Source: Candidatus Kryptoniota bacterium
GTDB lineage: Bacteria > Bacteroidota > Ignavibacteria > Kryptoniales > JAKASW01
DNA: 64,000 nucleotides
Assembly: GCA_036567965.1 (NCBI GenBank)
Contig: DATCTN010000007.1
Coordinates: forward strand, 237,009 to 301,008
Direction: 5' to 3'
In this document: positions 43,801-53,825 of the stretch, piece by piece
Layout of the letters: every line of letters begins with the position of its first letter
Position numbering within the stretch: position 1 is the stretch's first letter
Program-made: the position numbers and the translations under genes
Notes under the pieces: model-generated
What the model was told of the DNA's origin: nothing
Database searches by the model: none
The model's input: only the letters and a program-made list of their open reading frames with translations

Positions 43801-44558
43801 AGCAGCATTACGAAAAGCTCTTTCTCTTGCTCTCGGATGAAGACACTATGAATGTTACATTTGTCGCCGATCAGTTTCCAACTCTTAGTAGGAGATTCGG
43901 GAACGATGTCCCAATACAAAAAGCAAATGAGGTTGCAGAAACCCTCCTTAACAGGAATGATATTGGGCGATACTCCAGATCTATCAAGATCCTTCTGGGA
44001 TTTGCGACCACCGTAAGACAGTCTATATGGGAAATCGTTGCTAACAAAGTAATAGCTGACCTACAAAATGAGTTAAAGGACGTTGAACACAGATGGCAGC
44101 TGTTGGAGCTCCTTTCTGGTCTCAGAACTCCGGTTTCTCATTCCGACCAACTGACTAAGACGTTATATGAATACAGAGAGGCTGGCAAGGTTGATCAGTT
44201 GAAGAAAAAAGCGAATGAATTGTGCGGCATCCTTACCGGCAGAAAAATAATGCAGCCATACTCACCGCGTCGTTCTCATGACACCACAGCACCATCTGGT
44301 TTCCCGGGAAATGGCGACAGATCGACGTCCTCGCTCAAAGTCACTAATGCGGTATATGGGACCGTCTCTAAGTCGGTGGATGTAACTACAAAACTGAACG
44401 GGCTTATTCGCAATAATCACTTGTCTGCAACTGCATCGAACGCACTTGGAGGAGATCCAAACCTAGAGGGTTTGAAACGGTTAGTGATAATATATGAGGT
44501 CGGTGGAAAGATACTTAAGAGAGAGTACGTCGAAAACGAGAAGGTTGAATTGCCTTAA
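40863..44558 (+). CDS. KAP-family P-loop NTPase, very large
   Basis: A 1231-residue STAND/KAP-type NTPase. Walker A is GSWGVGKT at residues 51-58. A pair of membrane helices is inserted in the NTPase domain (about 170-192 and 203-217), the hallmark of KAP proteins. Walker B is VVIVIDDLDRCDP around 258-270. An all-helical C-terminal part of about 800 residues without a recognised motif probably forms a repeat-type scaffold. The KAP family includes PifA, which excludes phage T7, so an abortive defence role is possible but unproven. It is a single gene with a strong ribosome site and no operon partner, beside the accessory region. Confidence 0.88.
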   Translation: MKDLNIIRDIPSFADGSYSREDDAFDHEAIAETVFRVLNENDPPMTIGLFGSWGVGKTSIVNLVEAKCKNNPEVYHFVNFNAWAYSGDSLRRQLLLTLADSFIRDPEKKEEEIGKLRRLNYAKALEDSPGDSIEDLFKRLHEEGWSAFFKKVKANFKEAFRDVTLSKAGLVSLSFSALFLLAAVVFLAYGFAMKDGEIQRWSLLWFTLSAASFFKPKVEQVLVLKRQEVFDAKLIFPEQFEEHYNLLLHEYANDVQKVVIVIDDLDRCDPDTIRSVLVTLKNFMGKGKTIFLVPMDDSSVVRMFKETNPNFGYEQLRKYFSISVRIPPFRQEDLLDFARRVSRKIGIPPKVAWVAAQGYCHDAREMKHFFNLYKLKYALAEARLNKKFLPDVDLEKISEELAKLVVLEYQFPEFYHFISSNPEKFELMSDLARDIPRPELDKVDLKEVSGDLAKLDNPKISDLWRTQSGLKGFLSRTFDIALENFDVISKLKTSNQEYAVSDFARAIGSAVTGNEKINLDGYLTEEIARTNGSSITDVITSYFDPDFPRPTRVAFQISIDILKKNLLDHDQQSELLRSAVSIATNPSCSIKLSVNEALVFLDNLSYLGSRQQIEFGNKILSDVFLGASYHPEYWRILNHPAVKKILSASKNVGQRIAAATEKWFGGLKDNDARKIFLEGIAHLDWPKDERALMGLIFPSNNLLSELTALLMTDVPDFDHLIVDTVLNKKNPEDYSEEKIGLGKKMSNVLAQNIPAKTINPAFLLACSTIYEMPEWLDEQTAIIIGSQIINAFPDFKHDKGKQLLLDTLLVAYCSLDKYLPKKREFGENYLLYCDGLAPAEVILQAVRIKSGALAGEEAEKAILPQLFLRRWSSVLKEIDSPSESTIENARLCREFRYLIPASEYKDLILHLTKLPNQGALEKWSAFFTEELRTSELSELHLYLDQLRESLSSKSLATEMRLAYGELLIKLLLEFPVDEVKQHYEKLFLLLSDEDTMNVTFVADQFPTLSRRFGNDVPIQKANEVAETLLNRNDIGRYSRSIKILLGFATTVRQSIWEIVANKVIADLQNELKDVEHRWQLLELLSGLRTPVSHSDQLTKTLYEYREAGKVDQLKKKANELCGILTGRKIMQPYSPRRSHDTTAPSGFPGNGDRSTSSLKVTNAVYGTVSKSVDVTTKLNGLIRNNHLSATASNALGGDPNLEGLKRLVIIYEVGGKILKREYVENEKVELP

Positions 44559-44719
44559 GTTCTGCTCCCGAGCATCTGTTCTGAAGGAAGACCTTCATGC
44601 TCCATGCCGGCGCGCACTGACGTACTTCCCTACTATGTATCAAAGTCGAGTCGGTGATCCGATGACGCAATGGCAGGGTAGTGCTATCGTAACGGAGTTA
44701 GGTGCCAGGACCACTTTGG

Positions 44720-46168
44720 TCAACTCTTCAACAGATGCGGTTTGTTCTCATACAGATCTATGATCATCTCGCCGAAGAGCGTGTTAGCCCAGGCGAACCA
44801 GCTTCTCGTAAATTTGTGAGCATCGTCCCTGTCGAAGGACTCGTGCATGAAACCTGTCCCCGCACTTCCGTTCACGAGTGTCTTGAGACAATCTGAAATT
44901 TCCTGATCATTCCGGGATGTTATTGCCCGCATGATAACACCTATCGGCCATATTTTTCCGAGTCCGGTGTGCGGGCTTCCAATTCCCTCGCCTGCCTTCC
45001 CTTTCGAGAAATAAGGGTTGTCATCGGACAGCACAAGCGCTCGAGTATTGAGATATGACTTTTCGTCGGACGACACGCAACCTAGATATGGAAGCGAAAG
45101 AAGACTCGGCACATTCGCGTCGTCCATAAAAAGGCGGTTGCCGAAACCGTCAACCTCGTAAGAATATACCTCACCGTAGTCCGGATGATTTACAATGGCG
45201 TACTTGGAGACAGCATCGCGGATCTCGTGTGATAATTCCAAGCAGCTATTTGCGAAATCAATATCGCCCGTGAAGGCTTTTGACATTTCAGAAAGGTGTT
45301 CGAGTGACAGCGCCGCAAAAAGATTTGAAGGAATCAAGAACGGGAAAATGGTCGCGTCATCTGAAGGGCGAAACATGGAACAGACTAATCCAACCGGCCT
45401 GATGGGGTTTCCGTATCCTCCGCCCGCGACCGTGTCGCTCTGCCAGGCAGTCACACGTTCGAATTTGTAAGGACCCGGTCCATCTTTGCGCTGTTGCTGC
45501 TTGAACGTATTGAGCACCAATTTCATCGCGCTCTTCCAATTGTCGTCGAAGCACGAAGTTTCGCCGGTTGTCTTCCAGTAGCCATATGCGAGTCTTATCG
45601 GGTAACACAGAGAATCCATTTCCCACTTCCGCTCATGAAGTTCCGGCTTCATATCTGTCAGATCTTTGTCCCACTCGCTTCCAGTCGGTCCGAAGTTGAA
45701 CGCGTTTGCGTACGGATCGATCAGGATGCATTTATTCTGCCTGTTAATAACTCCCGCGAGAAGCGATTCTAGTTTGGCGTCATGCGGCGCAAGCGGCAGA
45801 TACGGCCATACCTGCGCGCTCGAGTCGCGAAGCCACATCGCATTGATATCTCCGGTAATGACAAATGTGTCGGGCTTCCCAGCATCGACGCTGTAGTTAA
45901 TCGTCGTATCAAGTGTATTCGGATAGCAATTTGCAAAGATCCACGCGAGTTCTGCGTTCCCGATTCCGCTTGCCACTTGCCGGATCTTCTCCTCAACTGC
46001 GTCGCTTACGAACTTTCTGTCCTTGAGCGGCGGTCTCTTTGAAACAAACCCGTCGGAGTAGGCGATAGGCGAAAAATTAATACCATCTTTCATAACTCCC
46101 GCACGCGCTAGTGAAATTCCGGCGACAGCTAGTCCACCCCTCTTAATGAAGTCCCTTCTAGAACTCAT
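44720..46168 (-). CDS. GH125 exo-alpha-1,6-mannosidase-like enzyme, Tat-exported
   Basis: A 482-residue protein with a twin-arginine signal ([11 protein letters not shown] at residues 2-12). The mature part matches the GH125 (DUF1237) family: [46 protein letters not shown], and the C-terminal [22 protein letters not shown]. This family is an inverting, metal-independent (alpha/alpha)6-barrel mannosidase acting on alpha-1,6-mannosides. GGAGGAG precedes ATG 46168, so the longer frame is not used. It is probably periplasmic, for mannoside breakdown together with nearby sugar transport genes. Confidence 0.92.
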   Translation of the reverse strand: MSSRRDFIKRGGLAVAGISLARAGVMKDGINFSPIAYSDGFVSKRPPLKDRKFVSDAVEEKIRQVASGIGNAELAWIFANCYPNTLDTTINYSVDAGKPDTFVITGDINAMWLRDSSAQVWPYLPLAPHDAKLESLLAGVINRQNKCILIDPYANAFNFGPTGSEWDKDLTDMKPELHERKWEMDSLCYPIRLAYGYWKTTGETSCFDDNWKSAMKLVLNTFKQQQRKDGPGPYKFERVTAWQSDTVAGGGYGNPIRPVGLVCSMFRPSDDATIFPFLIPSNLFAALSLEHLSEMSKAFTGDIDFANSCLELSHEIRDAVSKYAIVNHPDYGEVYSYEVDGFGNRLFMDDANVPSLLSLPYLGCVSSDEKSYLNTRALVLSDDNPYFSKGKAGEGIGSPHTGLGKIWPIGVIMRAITSRNDQEISDCLKTLVNGSAGTGFMHESFDRDDAHKFTRSWFAWANTLFGEMIIDLYENKPHLLKS

Positions 46169-46306
46169 TTCTCCTCCGGATATTGGTCGGACAATTAACA
46201 ATCATTTCTGATCTTACATTTCAAATTCACAAATCACAGAAATGAAAGCAAGCCTGAACAAACCGTCTTCAGGAGGGGTGATATTAACCGGTAATGTGAG
46301 TGGTCT

Positions 46307-48307
46307 TCAGCTCTCTTTTGCCCGCATCGAATCCCAGAATGCATAACCGCAAAGAAGAACGAACATGAATAATCCGATCAGTTCTCCGTTTGTGGAATCA
46401 GCCCAGCGTGCGTTGTACCATCCTGAATATCCGAACCTCCACTGCTGGTCGGTAAATCTCAGGAACGCGTTGAGGACTCCGAGAAGTGCGCCACCGGCAA
46501 TAAATCCGGACGCGATCAGAGTTCCCCTGTGAAGTCGGGCCGTGTTTAGTTTCTCGTTCTTCGAGCGAGTAGATACGAACCATGCTATCGCGCCTCCGAC
46601 GAGGAGCGGAGTATTCAATTCCTGGGGGATGTACATTCCGAGTGCGAACGCAAGAGGCGGGACTTTCAATATCACGAGAAGCAATGCGATAACGGCTCCT
46701 ACAGCGTAAAGCATCCAAGGTGTTTCTGCATTCGACATAAGTGGCCTGATCACGGCGGCCATAGCATTCGCCTGTGGTGCCACGAGCCCGTGCTCGCCGG
46801 TAAAGCCATATGCCTGGTTCAGAATTAGGATAACTCCTCCAACGGTCGCTGCAGAGACCGTGACGCCAAGGAATTTCCAGGTTTCCTGCTTTTTCGGAGT
46901 GGAGCCAAGCCAGTATCCGATCTTCAGATCAGTGATGAACGATCCCGCAACGGAAAGAGCTGTGCACACAACTCCGCCGATTATCATCGCGCTCAGCATC
47001 CCCGCCTCGCCTGTGAGTCCGATCTGAACCAATACAAGTGAAGAGAGTATGAGCGTCATCAGCGTCATTCCGGAGACCGGGTTCGTTCCAACAATTGCGA
47101 TCGCGTTCGCGGCGACCGTAGTGAACAGAAACGAAATGATTGTCACTACAAGAAGCGCGACGAGCGCCTGTCGCGGCGACGGAACTACTCCCAACCAAAA
47201 GAATGCAAAGATAGCGAGCGCAGCAATGATCACGAGAGTGACGACCCAAAGCATCCTGATGTCAGTTTGAGTCCTCAATGACAACTCACCTTCTCCGGAC
47301 TTGCGGTGAACAATTTCCTTATATGCAAGCTTAAAGGCGCCGGCGATTATCCTGGAAGAACGGATTATTCCCACGACCCCCGCCATTGCTATCCCGCCGA
47401 TTCCAATAGGTCTCACGTACAGGCGGAATATTTCCTCCGGACTCATCTGCGAAATCAACTTTGTTGCAGCTGCACCCAGCGGGCTCGTCAGATGCTGGCC
47501 GATGTCGTACACAAGCGGGACAAACACAAACCACGAAAGGAACGAACCAGCGACGATTATGGCTGAATACTTAAGACCGATGATATATCCCAATCCGAGC
47601 ACCATCGCGGATACATCCAGTTTAGCCACCAATTTCACTTTATCTGAGAGAAGTTTTCCCCAATCGAACATGCGAGTCGTGATAACTTCGGACCACCAGC
47701 CGAACGCGCTGAAGAGAAAATCGAACGCACCTCCGACGATCCCGCTTATCACCAGGACCATCGCTTCCTTTCCTCCCTTTTCACCGGCGACGAGTATCTC
47801 CGTTGTAGCTGTTCCTTCGGGGAAAGGAAGTATTCCGTGCATATCCTTTACGAAATATCGTCTGAACGGAATCAGAAACAAGATTCCGATAAAACCGCCC
47901 AGCGCGGACGCAACGAACATCTGGAAATAGCTAGCGGGAAGTGCAAGAATATAAAGCGCGGGGATCGTGAATATCGCCCCTGCTACTACGCTTCCCGAAC
48001 AACCTCCGATAGATTGGATAATGACATTTTGCCCGAGGCCGTCTGCTTTACGCGCGAGTCCGGTTACTCCGACTGCCAGGATCGCGACCGGTATTGCAGC
48101 TTCGAAGACCTGGCCGATCTTCAGTCCCGAGTATGCCGCGGCTGCGGAAAAGAGCACAGCCATTACCAGTCCCCAGCCTACTGACCACTTTGTCACCTCC
48201 GGGTATTTCTTCCCAGGCGACATTATCGGGTTGTACTCTTCGCCTTCCTTGAGTTCCCGGAACGCATTTTCAGGAAGTCCTTTAATACCCGCATCGTTCT
48301 GTTCCAT
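46307..48307 (-). CDS. OPT family oligopeptide transporter
   Basis: A 666-residue polytopic membrane protein with about 16 helices. It has the OPT segments EVTKWSVGWGLVMAVLF, a SVVAGAIFTIPALYIL helix, RRYFVKDMHGILPFPEGTA, and a long C-terminal half. Bacterial OPT proteins move di- to tetrapeptides or metal chelates across the cytoplasmic membrane. AGGAGG lies before ATG 48307. The pepT gene is immediately upstream in the same direction, a sensible pairing of peptide uptake and tripeptide hydrolysis. Confidence 0.92.
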   Translation of the reverse strand: MEQNDAGIKGLPENAFRELKEGEEYNPIMSPGKKYPEVTKWSVGWGLVMAVLFSAAAAYSGLKIGQVFEAAIPVAILAVGVTGLARKADGLGQNVIIQSIGGCSGSVVAGAIFTIPALYILALPASYFQMFVASALGGFIGILFLIPFRRYFVKDMHGILPFPEGTATTEILVAGEKGGKEAMVLVISGIVGGAFDFLFSAFGWWSEVITTRMFDWGKLLSDKVKLVAKLDVSAMVLGLGYIIGLKYSAIIVAGSFLSWFVFVPLVYDIGQHLTSPLGAAATKLISQMSPEEIFRLYVRPIGIGGIAMAGVVGIIRSSRIIAGAFKLAYKEIVHRKSGEGELSLRTQTDIRMLWVVTLVIIAALAIFAFFWLGVVPSPRQALVALLVVTIISFLFTTVAANAIAIVGTNPVSGMTLMTLILSSLVLVQIGLTGEAGMLSAMIIGGVVCTALSVAGSFITDLKIGYWLGSTPKKQETWKFLGVTVSAATVGGVILILNQAYGFTGEHGLVAPQANAMAAVIRPLMSNAETPWMLYAVGAVIALLLVILKVPPLAFALGMYIPQELNTPLLVGGAIAWFVSTRSKNEKLNTARLHRGTLIASGFIAGGALLGVLNAFLRFTDQQWRFGYSGWYNARWADSTNGELIGLFMFVLLCGYAFWDSMRAKES

Positions 48308-48429
48308 GAAGCCTCCTTTGGGAAAGATTACCAGACCCGGCCGGGACGACCGACCGTTTACAATTGAACCGTTGTTCTTTTTGCAACCCGCCTGACAACT
48401 TCGATTGTAAATGTTTTAGTAGTGCAATA

Positions 48430-49665
48430 TCAATTCGAGTTTTCAGCCCAAATTTGAGCCACGTTGAGGACGGTTTCGACTGCCTTTTCCATTCCCCACA
48501 CATTCACCCACTCAGTGCGGCTGTGATAATTTGCGCCGCCCGTAAAGATGTTTGGTGTTGGCAATCCGCTTTCGGTAAGCTTCGATCCGTCTGTGCCGCC
48601 GCGGATCGGTTTCCATTGGGGCGAAAGACCGGCTCTTTTCGCCGCATCGAAAAGATAGTCTGCTACACGCGGATCCTTTTCAACGCCGTCACGCATATTC
48701 CGATACTGTTCGGTAACCTGCACGTTGATCTTCGCGTTTGGAAACAAGGGCTGAATCTCGGAGATTACTTTATCCACAATTTTCTTTAGTTCCTCAAGAC
48801 CGTCCGTTTTGAAATCGCGGAAAAGGATTTTCACGGAAGACTTGCCGACGCCGCCTTCGAGTACATACGGATGAATATAGGGCTCATAGCCTTCAGTCAT
48901 TTCCGGCGAGAGGTTCTTCGGAAGACGGGCTATGATTTCCGAGATAACGCGGACAGAATTCACCATGATACCTTTTGCCGTTCCGGGATGAATGTCGCGG
49001 CCGTGAACCGTGATGACACATGAATTCGCGCTGAATGTCTCCTTGTTTAGCTCGCCAGGCGTGTCACCGTCCACGGTGTATGCGAACTGAGCTCCAAATT
49101 TTTTCATGTCGAAATATTTTGTACCGGCGCCGACTTCCTCATCCGGAGTAAATCCGATTTTTAATTCACCGTGAGGAATATTCTTATTAGCCATAAATTC
49201 CTGGACAGCAGTCATGATCACAGCTACTCCGGCCTTATCATCTGCGCCCAACAGTGTTTTACCATCGCTTGTAACAATGCTCTTTCCAATCGCAAGTTTC
49301 AATGAAGCATTTTCCGATTCCCGAATAACTATGTTACTATCTCCCGGCAGTACGATATCTCCGCCTCTGTAGTTCTCGATAACCTGGGGCTTCACATTCG
49401 TGTCACTAACTTCAGGTGATGTGTCGACATGCGAGATAAAACCGATCGGCGGTACATTCTTCGTGACATTTGATGGTAACTGTGCCATAACATAACCATA
49501 CTTGTCGATGCTCACGTACGAGGCGCCGAGTGACTTCAACTCCGTGACTAAAAGGTTCAATAAATCGAATTGTTTTGAGGTGCTCGGATATGTAGTCGAA
49601 TCTTCTTTCGATTGAGTATCTATCACGACGTATCTAAGGAACCTGTCCAGTACAGTCTCGCTCAT
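48430..49665 (-). CDS. pepT: Peptidase T (tripeptidase)
   Basis: A 411-residue M20-type metallopeptidase that removes the N-terminal residue of tripeptides in the cytoplasm. The metal and catalytic motifs are SHVDTSPEVS (His/Asp near residue 78), LLGADDKAGVAVIM and FTPDEEVGAG, and the C-terminus has a conserved GGTDGSKLTESGLPTPN. Length fits PepT. TAGGAGG precedes the ATG. It lies 122 bp before the OPT transporter gene, so the two may share a promoter. Confidence 0.95.
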   Translation of the reverse strand: MSETVLDRFLRYVVIDTQSKEDSTTYPSTSKQFDLLNLLVTELKSLGASYVSIDKYGYVMAQLPSNVTKNVPPIGFISHVDTSPEVSDTNVKPQVIENYRGGDIVLPGDSNIVIRESENASLKLAIGKSIVTSDGKTLLGADDKAGVAVIMTAVQEFMANKNIPHGELKIGFTPDEEVGAGTKYFDMKKFGAQFAYTVDGDTPGELNKETFSANSCVITVHGRDIHPGTAKGIMVNSVRVISEIIARLPKNLSPEMTEGYEPYIHPYVLEGGVGKSSVKILFRDFKTDGLEELKKIVDKVISEIQPLFPNAKINVQVTEQYRNMRDGVEKDPRVADYLFDAAKRAGLSPQWKPIRGGTDGSKLTESGLPTPNIFTGGANYHSRTEWVNVWGMEKAVETVLNVAQIWAENSN

Positions 49666-49932
49666 GACGATTTCCTCCTATTCAGTAGTCATTTTTCAAG
49701 ATTCAACTCCAATGACGGAGATCCACAGATTTCAACCCTGACGACATTCTGCATTCCGCACGACCAGGTCTCCACAACTTTATGTTCGAAAGTTAGGTTC
49801 CCGAAATCTCAAATTCAATGTTGAGAAGATCCCTCAATTTGCGGTCAAGCTATCGTAATCCGGGGAAACAATAATTTTGTCGGTAACTTTCGGACTCCTT
49901 TCCCCTTCTTTCGATTCAATCGGTCTGACAGA

Positions 49933-51036
49933 TCATCTATCTAGCATTGCTAAAGCGAATGCGTATGCTCCGATGGAAACCGCTTTGCTTGTGCCGATCT
50001 CAGAGATCCCGACGCCGATTCTTTTTTCCGGATCGTACTTCACACGTTTGCTCGTCCCGTAAACGGGAATCTCTTTCGTTGAACCCTTCAGAAATTTCTG
50101 AAGAGAATCGGTATCCTGAAGATCGTAGACATTTGCAAGCAGGCGCCTGAATCTGGATCCATCCGGACTCACAAACGTACTATTCATTTCATTCACCAAA
50201 AAAGGCATGAAGACATCCGACGCGCCTGAAAGTCCGCCTCCGATTACGACTAGTCCATCGATCAAGGTGATCGCGTTGGAGATCGCGTCGCCCGCCGCTT
50301 CGGCCATCGTGCGGAACGCCGTGAATGCGGCCGGTTTGTTTCCGGGCTTTGAGCCTTTGCAAATCTCATAAATGTCCTTCGGCTCGGGCGACTCTTCGAA
50401 CCTAATTCCCGCCTCCTTCGCGTAGACTCGCTTCACTGCACGAATGCTTGCGTTCTCTTCAATATTCGTTCTCGGATCGATCTTGTTCCTGAGGAGCCAA
50501 ATTTCGCCCGCGCAGGAGTTGTCGCCAATGAAAAGGTCTCCATCGCGGACAATCCCGGCGCCAAATCCCGTTCCGAGGGTGAGGCCGAGAAGGTTCTTAT
50601 ATCTTTTAGGACTTCCCGCTTCTTTAAGGAGCCGGTTGATTTTGGGCAAGAAACCTGCAATGGCCTCCCCGTACGCGTAAAGGTCCCCGTCATTGTTGAG
50701 AAAGACCGGGAGCCGAAATTTATCGGCCAACATCGGACCGAGCGCGACGCCGCCGCGAAATGCCCGAAGGTTCGGGAGATCTCCGATAATGCCATTCGGA
50801 TAATCCGCCGGTCCGGGAAACGCAAAACTTATCGCGACCGGCTTCGCCTTCAAATTTTCCTTCATCTGCCGGAAGCCGTCGACAATCGAAGCAAGGCACT
50901 TGTCGAGGTTGTCGGCATTCGACGGGAGAGTGATATCGTCGACGACCTGCTTGTTTCCCCGCATCGCCGTGAATACGAAGTTCGTGCCGCCGGCATCCAG
51001 AGTCATCACCGTTCGCTTGTCACTCTTGAAATCCAT
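49933..51036 (-). CDS. ROK family sugar kinase-like protein
   Basis: A 367-residue ASKHA-fold protein. Phosphate-1 is TLDAGGTNFVF (about residues 11-21) and GTGFGAG is in the middle, with GGGLSGASDVF in the C-terminal half. It lacks an N-terminal HTH, so it is a kinase rather than a repressor. The start is chosen at ATG 51036 (MDFKSDKR), because AAAGG lies 8 nt upstream; ATG 51063 has no ribosome site. It lies just downstream of two sugar transporter genes and would phosphorylate the imported sugar, probably glucose or a close relative. Confidence 0.85.
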   Translation of the reverse strand: MDFKSDKRTVMTLDAGGTNFVFTAMRGNKQVVDDITLPSNADNLDKCLASIVDGFRQMKENLKAKPVAISFAFPGPADYPNGIIGDLPNLRAFRGGVALGPMLADKFRLPVFLNNDGDLYAYGEAIAGFLPKINRLLKEAGSPKRYKNLLGLTLGTGFGAGIVRDGDLFIGDNSCAGEIWLLRNKIDPRTNIEENASIRAVKRVYAKEAGIRFEESPEPKDIYEICKGSKPGNKPAAFTAFRTMAEAAGDAISNAITLIDGLVVIGGGLSGASDVFMPFLVNEMNSTFVSPDGSRFRRLLANVYDLQDTDSLQKFLKGSTKEIPVYGTSKRVKYDPEKRIGVGISEIGTSKAVSIGAYAFALAMLDR

Positions 51037-51082
51037 TTGACTGACCTTTGCTTTTGGATTCATGATAGATCCGTGAAATGGT

Positions 51083-52231
51083 TCACGCTGCCGCAACCTT
51101 GCGCGCACCTTTCAATGAAAGAAGTAGGAGGTACAAGAAGCACAATCCGGGTATGGCATACGCGAGTGCGGCCCATCCGCTGTCGACCAGCTTACCCATG
51201 ACGAGAGGAATGATCGCGCCGCCGCTTATGGCCATGCACATCAATCCCGACAGTTCGCTCGCCCGCTCAGGTTTCTCTTCGACGGTTATCGAGAACAGCA
51301 TCGGCCAGATGTTGGCAAATCCAAGTCCGCCAAGGATTGCGCCGGCGAGTGAGAATAGTTTTGTGTCGGTCATTACCAGGATGACGCCGACAAGTCCGAG
51401 TGCAGCAGAAATCCTGAAAAGTGATCGCGGACTCGTCTTAATCGCGCCAGCAGCGAGCCGTCCGATCGTTAGCGCACCGAAAAAGAAAGTCGGACCAAGA
51501 AGCGCAGCCGTGTCGGGTCCAAGTCCGAATCCCTCGAGTGTGGGTTTGAGAAAGCGCCCCATACTCACCTCGGCTCCCACGTACAAGAAAATCCCCAGTA
51601 CTGCCAAGTAAAATACCGGTTCCTTCATGAGCGCAAGAGACGAGCTTATGCCTGGTGGTTTCTCGGCCTTTGTTTCGACCACCTTCATCGACGCGACGAA
51701 TATGAATGCCAGCACCATCAGCAGAAAGAATACGGGGAACGCTCCGCGCCAACCCATTTTCGCAAACAAGGGGAGGACCAATACCAAACCGACAAGATAG
51801 GCAGAACCTGAGGAGCCAACTCCTTTGATGCCTTGTGCGAGAGCGAGGTTCCTGCTGTATGATCCTTCAGGACTCACATCCCGCATGATGGGATTCCCCG
51901 CAACCTGCAGGAGCGTCGTGCCCACTCCAAGAACAAATATGCAGCCTAGCAAAAGAGTAAACCCAGGATCCATGAACGTCGGGACAACAGTAGCGACGAT
52001 ATTGAGTCCCAATCCCAGCAGGAGCAGGTTCTTCTTTCCGATCCTTGCCGCGAGCACACCCCCCGGCACACTGAACACGGCAAAGGCTATGAAGACAAAG
52101 AACGGCAAAAGAGTCGAGACAACGTTATTCAACTGATACTGGTTCTTCACCGCGTCCGACATTGGCCCCATAGAGTCCGCAACTCCCATCACAAGAAATG
52201 CGAGGAACAGCGGAAAGGTTTTGGATTTCAT
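51083..52231 (-). CDS. MFS sugar transporter, GluP/FucP-like
   Basis: A 382-residue major-facilitator protein with 12 helices. It has the FucP/GluP-type GVADSMGPMSD in helix 1, LLGLGLNIVATVVP, a central loop of moderate size, and C-terminal GGAIIPLVMGKLVD. Relatives carry glucose, galactose or fucose with protons. AGGAG precedes the ATG. It lies between a sugar porter and the ROK kinase, all leftward. Confidence 0.88.
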   Translation of the reverse strand: MKSKTFPLFLAFLVMGVADSMGPMSDAVKNQYQLNNVVSTLLPFFVFIAFAVFSVPGGVLAARIGKKNLLLLGLGLNIVATVVPTFMDPGFTLLLGCIFVLGVGTTLLQVAGNPIMRDVSPEGSYSRNLALAQGIKGVGSSGSAYLVGLVLVLPLFAKMGWRGAFPVFFLLMVLAFIFVASMKVVETKAEKPPGISSSLALMKEPVFYLAVLGIFLYVGAEVSMGRFLKPTLEGFGLGPDTAALLGPTFFFGALTIGRLAAGAIKTSPRSLFRISAALGLVGVILVMTDTKLFSLAGAILGGLGFANIWPMLFSITVEEKPERASELSGLMCMAISGGAIIPLVMGKLVDSGWAALAYAIPGLCFLYLLLLSLKGARKVAAA

Positions 52232-52250
52232 ATGAAGCTCCTTTTTGAAT

Positions 52251-53579
52251 TCAAGTTCGCAGTACTACAATCTTCTCCAGCTCCTCAAGCGATCTCCCCT
52301 TCGTCTCTGGCATGACTCTCCACACGAAAAAGAAAAACGGTATCATCATCAGCGCAAAAAACATGAACACGTTTCCACCTCCGAATGCGGAGAGTGCAAC
52401 AGGGAACGACAACCCAATAATCGCATTCATGATCCAATGCGTGAAAGAACCGAGAGCCTGCCCTTTCGATCTCACCTTGTTCGGAAAGATCTCCGCCAGA
52501 AAAACCCAGATGACGGCCCCCTGCGAAAAGGCGAAGAAAGCAATAAAGCCGACGATAAACACAACCACTCCAGTGCTTCCGAATAATGATTCATCATAAT
52601 AATGAAAGGCGGCACCGGCCAATGATAAAAACATTCCAACCGCTCCAATGAGTAGAAGCGTTTTCCTGCCAAACTTGTCGATAAAGAACATCGCAATAAT
52701 TGTAAAGAGCATGTTCGTTACCCCGACCGCGACCGCCTGGAGCATTGCCGAGTTGGTGCTTGCGCCCGCCTTCTCAAATATAAGAGGCGCGTAGTACATG
52801 ATGACATTGATTCCGGAGAGTTGATTAAAAATCGCGAGCAGCACCGCGCACATAATCACAAACCTGTATTTCCTTTGCATAAGTCTCGTTGTACCCTGCC
52901 CCGATTGCTCTTTCAGAGAACTTACGATATCGCCGAGCTCCGATTCGACATCAGCCGCGCCCACTTTCCGCAAAACGTCCCGCGCCTCGTCGACCCGAGA
53001 CATTTTGACGAGCCAACGAGGACTCTCCGGAACCAGGAAGAGAAGAATAATAAACAGTGCTGAGGGCACAGACATTACGCCAAACATCCACCTCCAATTG
53101 TCTGCGCCGCTGCCAACCAGGAGGTAATTTGAGAAGAAGGCGACTAATATGCCGAACACGATGTTGAACTGGGCCACCGCGACAAGTCGACCTCTAAGTC
53201 TGCCCGGTGAAATCTCGGCTATGTACATTGGGGCCATGACCGAGGCTGCACCGATCGCAAGTCCGCCAAGGAATCTCGATATCAACAGAACAGTCCATCC
53301 GCTTGCCGTCCCACATCCGAGGGCGGAAATGAAATACAATGCTCCGCATGCCATCAGCATTTTCTTTCGCCCGAAGAGATCACCCGGTTTACCGACTGCG
53401 ATGGAGCCGACGACTGTTCCCCAAAGGGCGATCGATACTGTAAGCCCTAATGTCGCATCGGTGAGATTGAAATGCTCGGTGATGAATTTCGTGGTGCCGG
53501 ATATGACGGCTGTATCGAATCCGAAAAGAAAACTGCCGAGCGCCGAGACCACGGTAGCAAAGAGGAGATTCCTGTTCAT
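52251..53579 (-). CDS. MFS sugar porter (XylE/GalP-type)
   Basis: A 442-residue sugar:H+ symporter. It has helix-1 GSFLFGFDTAVISG, the loop motif GRKKMLMACGALY, the PESPRWL motif before the central loop, a later GRKTLLLIG, and the terminal PETKGRSLEELE signature. It would import hexose or pentose. It begins the leftward group porter / MFS / ROK kinase. GGAG lies before ATG 53579. Confidence 0.93.
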   Translation of the reverse strand: MNRNLLFATVVSALGSFLFGFDTAVISGTTKFITEHFNLTDATLGLTVSIALWGTVVGSIAVGKPGDLFGRKKMLMACGALYFISALGCGTASGWTVLLISRFLGGLAIGAASVMAPMYIAEISPGRLRGRLVAVAQFNIVFGILVAFFSNYLLVGSGADNWRWMFGVMSVPSALFIILLFLVPESPRWLVKMSRVDEARDVLRKVGAADVESELGDIVSSLKEQSGQGTTRLMQRKYRFVIMCAVLLAIFNQLSGINVIMYYAPLIFEKAGASTNSAMLQAVAVGVTNMLFTIIAMFFIDKFGRKTLLLIGAVGMFLSLAGAAFHYYDESLFGSTGVVVFIVGFIAFFAFSQGAVIWVFLAEIFPNKVRSKGQALGSFTHWIMNAIIGLSFPVALSAFGGGNVFMFFALMMIPFFFFVWRVMPETKGRSLEELEKIVVLRT

Positions 53580-53825
53580 CTTGTTCTCCGCGAGGGATCT
53601 GTGAATTTACAACACAGAGTATACTAAACGAGAGACAATAAAACGAGAAAATTATTTGTTGAAGAGGTTAAATGAACATACGGCAGGCCGGAAACGCTTT
53701 CATTGCAACCGCGCGAATCAAAACGTACGAGTATCAGCTACTTTGTCCATGTCACTATCCGCGGGAGAACTGCGACATTTATGTGTTGTGTCTGTAAGTC
53801 CCCATCCCTTTTCAAGGTGAGTTGA

